Assembly: GCA_963920705.1 (NCBI GenBank)
Contig: OY987237.1
Span: 12,988,601-13,052,600 of the forward strand
DNA: 64,000 nt
Direction: 5' to 3'
DNA from: Odiellus spinosus
Taxonomy: Eukaryota; Arthropoda; Arachnida; Opiliones; Phalangiidae
The position numbers were made by a program, and so were the translations under genes. Below the pieces are notes generated by a model. The model saw only the letters and a program-made list of their open reading frames with translations, made no database searches and was not told the origin of the DNA. Shown one piece after another: positions 58,226 to 64,000 of this stretch (positions are counted from its first letter, which is position 1; each line of letters begins with the position of its first letter).

Positions 58226-58399
58226 TATCGAGAAATTTTGCAGGAATTGATTGTATAGGCCCATAGGGAGAGATGCGGAGCTCGGCCCGGAAGAAGCCAT
58301 CATCGTATCAATGCCGTTAAGAAAGTCAACGCAAAAACTAACAAAATATCCAAACATTGCGTGCGCCGTAAAAAACACTACATTTTAAAGTACCCGTGA

Positions 58400-58800
58400 A
58401 ACATCGTTTTTATTCATTTTACCCGTTTTCTTTTATTTTACTGAATGGTTTTCCTTTATTTTCCCGTTTTCCCTGGTTTTCCTTATTTCCCCGATTATTC
58501 AATTCGGTTTTCCTCTATTTCCCCCAATTTTTCAGGTTTATCTCTGTTTTCCTTTATTTCCCAGATTGTTTTTACGGTTTTCCTTAGTTTTCATTTTTAA
58601 CCTAATTTTTTTCCCGTTTTCCCTGGTTTTCCTTTATTTCCCCGATTGTTTTTACGGTTTTCCCTGGTTTTCATTTTTACCCTCATTGATTTTCCCGTTT
58701 TCCCTGGTTTTCCTTTATTTCCCCGATTGTTTTTACGGTTTTCCCTGCTTTCCTTTATTATTTAAGTAATTTTCCGATTTTTCCTGATTTTCTTCAAATT
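58400..58800 (+). repeat. Pyrimidine-rich degenerate array
   Basis: Units of about 55-60 bp built from GTTTTCCCTGGTTTTCCTTT and ATTTCCCCGATTGTTTTTAC. Three of them (about 58,558-58,750) are nearly identical. Open frames over it are Phe/Ser/Pro artefacts. Confidence 0.8.
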
Positions 58801-58904
58801 TTCCCAAGTTATCCATTATCTTCCGAGCTTAAAGTCGTTTTTCTAGATTATCTCTTAATTCTTAATTTTTTTAGAAATATAGGAATTAGTTAAATCGCGA
58901 GAAT

Positions 58905-59372
58905 CATTTCAAACGTCGATTAAGCCTAATTTCAAACGTCGATTAAGCCTAATTTCAAACGTCGATTAAGCCTAATTTCAAACGTCGATTAAGCCTAATT
59001 TCAAACGTCGATTAAGCCTAATTTCAAACGTCGATTAAGCCTAATTACAAACGTCGATTAAGCCTAATTTCAAACGTCGATTAAGCCTAATTTCAAACGT
59101 CGATTAAGCCTAATTACAAACGTCGATTAAGCCTAATTACAAACGTCAATTAAGCCTAATTACAAACGTCAATTAAGCCTAATTTCAAAATTCGATTAAG
59201 CCTAATTTCAAACGTCAATTAAGCCTAATTTCAAAATTCGATTAAGCCTAATTTCAAAATTCGATTAAGCCTAATTTCAAACGTCGATTAAGACTAATTT
59301 CAAACGTCGATTAAGCCTAATTTCAAACGTCAATTAAGCCTAATTTCAAAATTCGATTAAGCCTAATATCAA
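58905..59372 (-). repeat. 23-bp satellite, orientation 2
   Basis: About twenty units of GTCGATTAAGCCTAATTTCAAAC, the reverse complement of the 23.1-kb array. Variants TTACAAAC and AAATTCG form small blocks. Confidence 0.95.
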
Positions 59373-59455
59373 ACGTCAGTAATTTCAATATATATTCCTA
59401 ATTAATATAAAAAAGCGTTATTTGTTATCATTTAGTAAGAATAGCTATATAGTAC

Positions 59456-59875
59456 TTAATAACTTATTAGGCCAATTATTAGGCAGGTGGTTTTAATCTT
59501 CAGTGTTAAAAATAGTGTCACAGGACCTTTACAAATGTCTCTCCTTCTCCTCGACTTCCAAACAGATCCCGCGTGTGTTTCAAAAGTTAAAATATAAAAA
59601 AATCGCGGGTCATCTACGTTTACGTAATATCGAAAAATAGTTGAACGATAGTATTGAAAATAAATAAGTTTTTCAACTAAACTTCGTACTAAGGGAAGAA
59701 ACGGTTGCAGAAATAAACTGTTTCCTGTCAAAATGTAGGAGTATAACGTCTTTGAAACTCGGTTTGCGACGACAGAATGGAGTCGCCACACCGAGTTACA
59801 AAACGAACTTTTGTGGTCGACCGAGAAATTAAAAGCCACAGTGTACTTCTCGAATTTCGAAAAAAATAAATACAT
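59456..59875 (-). other. Unassigned 139-codon open frame
   Basis: The longest open frame outside tandem arrays and the SH3 exon, starting MYLFFSKFEKYTVAFNFSVD and ending LIIGLISY. It is same-sense with the host gene and rich in Phe, Tyr, Leu and Ser, typical of AT-rich non-coding DNA. It shows no motif I recognise. A 16-bp-stem hairpin lies at 59,758-59,800. Confidence 0.15.
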
Positions 59876-59919
59876 TAGCCATCAGCCACCTCCACAAGGG
59901 ACAATGTATTATTATTTAA

Positions 59920-60354
59920 AGGGAGAATGCAACCTAATTACAAGTGATTTTTTATCGATTCCTTATCGTTTAAAAATAGGCCTAATCCACCGATAAAAAG
60001 TTTACAATACAAATATTAAACTAGAAATAATTTAAAACTTACCCTGAAAATAGGCTTAGCGGGATTCATGGAGATCCTAAATTGCCCCCGTGTAAGGTCT
60101 AACGACCAATGAGCGAAGGCCCGTCGTTCACGCGAGATCTCCACGAGACTTACGTCGCGCGCGATTGGTCGCTAGACCTTACACGCGAGGAAATCAGGAG
60201 CTCCATGAATCCCACTAAGCCTATTTTCAGGGTAAGTTTTAAATTTATTTCTAGTTTAATATTTGTTTGTAAATTTTTTAAATAGTGGATTAGGCCTATT
60301 TAAACAATAATGAATCGATAAAAAAATCACTTGTTGTTAGGTTGCATCCTCCCT
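59920..60354. mobile_element. Palindromic TTAA element B9
   Basis: 435 bp, TTAA at 59,916-59,919 and 60,355-60,358. The latter is also the left flank of F3. Closest to B5 in sequence. Confidence 0.94.
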
Positions 60355-60358
60355 TTAA

Positions 60359-60707
60359 AGGGAAACTTGGAGCTAAAAAAGGAACAGCTAGTGAATTTAT
60401 TTTCGGAATCATCGTGACAAAAAAACGTATTTGAGAATTTTTTCGCAATTCCTAGAAACATTTGGTGTTTCAATCCATCAGCGCTTTTAATGTCATAATG
60501 TTAGGACATTAAAAGCGCTGAAATAATTATATGATTAGTCCGAATTTATATTTACTTTTATTCAAATTTTACCAAACTTTAGAAATTAATTTTAACACCA
60601 AAAACGCGTCTAAAAATTCCGATAAAATTCTAAGGTACGCTTTTTGGCATCCGGTGATTCCGAAAATAAACTCAAAAGCTGTTACATTTTAAGATCCAAG
60701 CCTCCTT
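60359..60707. mobile_element. TTAA element F, copy 3 (complete)
   Basis: AGGGAAACTTGGAGCTAAAA at the left and TAAGATCCAAGCCTCCTT at the right, with TTAA at 60,355-60,358 and 60,708-60,711. Inner inverted pairs TCAGCGCTTTTAATGTC / GACATTAAAAGCGCTGA and TTTTCGGAATCA / TGATTCCGAAAA make it foldback. No coding capacity. Confidence 0.82.
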
Positions 60708-60895
60708 TTAACGTACGAAATTATTATTAAAACCAAATCCATAATTAATCGTTTCTAAGTGACCTAATCCACTAGTAAACAAAATTACAAATATTTAATT
60801 AAAAGATAATTTTTAAGGGAGAAATCACCGTGAACAAGGGTTAATAGATTCTTAAAAAAACTTTAAAATAAAAATGACAAAAATTTATATGTATT

Positions 60896-61341
60896 CAGGG
60901 CTCCCACCAAAATTTGAAAAAAAAAAAAAAAATATATAGGGAAATAGGGGATTTTTCAAGCTAAAATAGGGTGAAATAGCAACCAAAAATTTTAAAATGG
61001 GGAGCAAATAGGAACCAATTTAAGAAGAAATTAGATCTTTAATTTTCACAAAATGACTTATAAAGTAGGTTTTTTTTTGTAAAAACATTTTATCACAAAC
61101 CTGACTTTAATTTCAAATTTTTTCGTGATAATTATATCACGCTGACTTAATTTAAATGGGGGAATTCGACTTAGCATAAAATTTGGGTTTATTATTATAG
61201 GCCGACAGCACTTTAAACCAAATTTACTAGAAATATGGTGATTAAGGGACCAAAAATCACGATTTCATGGTGGTTTAGGGACTTTCAAAAAAAAAAAAAA
61301 AAAAGTAGGGGGTTTTAGGTATTTTAGAGACCTGGTGGGAG
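60896..61341 (+). mobile_element. CAGGGCTCCCACCA-ended element
   Basis: CAGGGCTCCCACCA at the left; CTGGTGGGAGC at the right, its last bases lost. The flanks share GTATT. The interior has A tracts and TAGGG-rich text. The design resembles the 35.6-kb element. Confidence 0.6.
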
Positions 61342-61424
61342 CGTATTCTATTTTCCGATATATGAAGTAATTTATTTTTGGAACGTAATTAAAGATATTT
61401 TTCGAACGAAAGCTAGTTGACTTG

Positions 61425-61597
61425 GATTAAGTACTTTTACGAAAAAGACCGCGCGAAACGAATCTTTTCACTGGTGTCAGAACGTGCGAAAATCACGTGA
61501 TTTCAGGGTTGTGGTATATTTTTCTAAATATATTATTCGATCTTTTCGAAAATGCAACTCAATTTCGATTTAGAATTCATGACAGCCTCACTTTAAA
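61425..61597 (+). repeat. Dispersed repeat G, copy 4
   Basis: AAGTACTTTTACGAAAAAGA, GCGCGAAACGAATC, AAATCACGTGATTTC and GACAGCCTCACTTTAAAA in the same order as the 29.8-kb copy. Confidence 0.5.
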
Positions 61598-62179
61598 AAG
61601 GCTTTATTTGTCCATTTTTCGTTAAAATTTCGTATATTTTCGCGTTCGCGAAGACTGACGCAATGAAATCATAACTACCGTGGATTGATATAAAGGTATA
61701 AAATCTCATTGCGAATAAAAATTGGTTATCAAACTATAGTGAACAATCATAAACTACATATCTGACAGAAAGATGGATTATTGTGTCTATATATTTTTTT
61801 TCCTTATTGACACTTAACTGGCTACCGTTCGCTGTCTGCAAAATCTTGCAAAATAATTTTAAGGTAAAAATATAGTAACTACATTAACTTTCCAATCTAT
61901 CATTTAAAACATTTTAGCTGTAAAAATTAAATTTTTCAGTGTTTTCTGGTTTTACTGTTGCGTAAGATAACTTAACTAAAGGTTACCTCGAGAGGTTTAC
62001 GGCGCTTGTAATGTCCTTGTAAGCAGAGACGTAAATAAGCACAAGTCACTGGTCATTGTCCGATAAAAAAAAGTACATTTCAATGCAAGAAATGTAGCAT
62101 TGTCCAGTAATTTTGTTAAATGTCCGATAACTTTTGAATTTTTAAGGGGGAGTTACTGGACATTTGTCCAATAAGAAAA

Positions 62180-62400
62180 ATTCCTTATTTCCGTCCCTGC
62201 TTGTAAGGCGCTTGTAATGAAAAGAATAGGCCCGTGTTTGATGCCTAATATGATTGGTTCGAATGTGTATTTACTTTAGAAATTATTTTAAACACCAAAA
62301 CGTGTCTAAAAATTGTTTAAAAAAATTATTGATTCCGAAGGTGTTAAATTTTTAGCTTTCACTTTAACGATCTTTAAGAAAATGTAATACAAGCTCGTGA
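62180..62400 (+). repeat. Fragment related to element F
   Basis: CTAATATGATTGGTTCGAAT, CACCAAAACGTGTCTAAAAAT and TTGATTCCGAAGG echo the right half of F3. Ends are lost. Confidence 0.5.
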
Positions 62401-63177
62401 AAAAACACCGAGATTAAAATTGATTAAATAAATTGCCTACCTTTTAATACCGGGGATTAAAAGGGGTAAGTTTAAACATAAAAACTTCTGAATTATCCAA
62501 AACATTAACACGGATTACGTATTATCTCGAATATCATCGCAAAAACAAACGCGTTTTTTAAAGAAAAACATAAATTTCTTATATTTTATAACCGGTAAAT
62601 TAAAAACTAAAAAATTTGAATTTTACTGATTAATAATAACATTTTTGGCGCGAAATAAATTGCGCCAAAAAAACTCCCTCGTGGGGTGATTTTTTGTGTC
62701 CAGCGCGCGCCAATCGGCTGGTAAAACTCAGCGCGCGCCAAAAATTGGAGGACGAAGGAGAAATCGGAATTTCAATCCCCTAGTAACCATGACAACCGAA
62801 ATAGAGACCTCGATTATTGGCTAAAAGATTCGTCTGGAAAATAAATCTTAGCCAATCGGAGACCAGAGGAGAGAGAAGTTAATACAATATATATATATTA
62901 TATAGAGAAAAAAAAATTAACCCACCAGGAAATTGGAAAAGGAAAAAAAAAGAGAGAAAATTCTCGAGAAGTGGATTAAAAACATTTCGAGTGTCTAGAG
63001 ATGGCTTTGTACAAATTAAACTTAATGAGTTAAATATAAATTAAGACTTAATTACTAAAATAATTAAGGCATCACGTAGGATTAAGATTAAAAACGATTA
63101 TAATAAGATCCAGTTCCTACGAAATTCTCGAATTTAACTAACTTATACAGATTTTGTAATTTAAGATTTTCCTTGAT

Positions 63178-63729
63178 TATTTTGCAATAATTTCCCTGAC
63201 CATTTTGGCCATAATTTCCCTGACCATTTTGGCCATAATTTCCCTGACCATTTTGGCCATAATTTCCCTGACCATTTTGGCCATAATTTCTCTGACCATT
63301 TTGGCCATAATTTCCCTGACCATTTTGGCCATAATTTTCCTAACCATTTTGGCCATAATTTCCCTGACCATTTTGGCCATAATTTCCCTGACCATTTTGG
63401 CCATAATTTCCCTGACCATTTTGGCCATAATTTCCCTGACCATTTTGGCCATAATTTCCCTGACCATTTTGGCCATAATTTCCCTGACCATTTTGGCCAT
63501 AATTTCCCTGACCATTTTGGCCATAATTTCCCTGACCATTTTGGCCATAATTTCCCTGACCATTTTGGCCATAATTTCCCTGACCATTTTGGCCATAATT
63601 TCCCTGACCATTTTGGCCATAATTTCCCTGACCATTTTGGCCATAATTTCCCTGACAATAATATCCCTAATCATTTTGGCCATAATTTCCCTGAGCATTT
63701 TGGCCATAATTTCCCTTAACATTTTGGCA
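63178..63729 (+). repeat. 24-bp minisatellite with CCCTGACC core
   Basis: Twenty-three units of CATAATTTCCCTGACCATTTTGGC, nearly identical apart from the right edge. A 24-bp period leaves long open frames on both strands (GKLWPKWS, REIMAKMV, LTILAIIS repeated) that are artefacts. Confidence 0.96.
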
Positions 63730-64000
63730 ATAAATTAATTAAATTACCATCATAAAATATTTGTCAGAAAATCAATTAGAGCATTTTAAGAATGCAAACT
63801 TACTAGATATGAAGTTATCTATATATTCTATTTTGTTTAAAAAAAAAAGTCTGACAATATAATGAAAAATATCTTTTGGGATAAAAAGAGAGATAAAGTA
63901 GAAGGGATTTTTATTCCCTTTTTAAATCGTTTCCACAAATTGAATTGACTGAAAAGCTGATAAAAATAAAGTGTATATTCGCGTTCATTCTATTAATTAA

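Larger units (their letters stand above)
46207..64000 (-). other. Upstream intron (partial, more than 17.8 kb)
   Basis: No Trio-like exon is recognised upstream of the SH3 exon to the window edge, so the exon carrying the end of the first PH domain lies beyond 64,000. Contents are listed separately. Stretches with nothing I can name: 46,900-48,380, 48,940-49,780, 50,520-51,225, 51,900-52,700, 52,810-53,470, 54,070-54,960, 55,530-55,970, 61,600-62,180 and 62,400-63,170. 62,640-62,780 has two short GCGCGCC-containing patches. Confidence 0.8.

Noticed and set aside
59758-59800. Possible microRNA precursor hairpin
   Set aside because: The stem is only about 16 bp around a loop of about 10; too short for an animal precursor.
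63161-63738. Three overlapping repeat proteins of about 165-181 codons
   Set aside because: All come from a 24-bp minisatellite read in different frames and strands; the simplest explanation is lack of stops in the unit.

Overview
The window is part of one large animal gene seen from its minus strand. Eight coding exons, read right to left, encode the middle of a Trio/Kalirin-type Rho guanine-nucleotide exchange factor: an SH3 domain, a low-complexity Ser/Gly/Pro linker with the conserved RKWLSNPVRKLS block and an ELPPPMKIQEHS block, and the start of the second DH (RhoGEF) domain, which runs off the left edge. All junctions join in frame at GT/AG sites (phases 1, 2, 0, 0, 0, 0, 2). The gene continues past both ends, so no start codon, stop codon or main promoter is visible. 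Only 1,408 of 64,000 bases are recognised as coding.

The host is an invertebrate metazoan. The Trio exons, very long AT-rich introns and arthropod-style TIR elements and minisatellites make an arthropod my best guess, but species and even phylum are not settled.

Layout: 1-5.3 kb holds the DH2 start, two linker exons and the PPP-block exon. 5.3-12 kb is an intron with an imperfect foldback, H elements, a 1.2-kb 33/23-bp array and C1. 12-15.9 kb holds three linker exons beside degenerate and 46-bp arrays. 15.9-45.8 kb is a 30-kb intron packed with nested elements, a 23-bp satellite (23.1-23.8 kb) and an isolated GC-rich patch with a TATA motif (29.1-29.45 kb). 45.8-46.2 kb is the SH3 exon. 46.2-64 kb is an intron with no recognised Trio exon, holding several minisatellites, including the same 23-bp satellite in opposite orientation (58.9-59.4 kb).

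Most identifiable intron DNA is short non-autonomous DNA transposons. Families A, C and E have unrelated interiors but all start CA, end TG and carry 7-bp target duplications. B and F sit at TTAA. D has mariner-like TA ends. L has CAGGGTT-type ends. H, M, P and G are further dispersed families. Nested insertions give a relative order: D before B, and B and F before A, C and E. No transposase gene is visible, so they must have been moved from elsewhere. The most interesting points are the shared 7-bp signature, the complementary arrays flanking the SH3 exon, and splice-like signals in both arms of the palindromic B elements.
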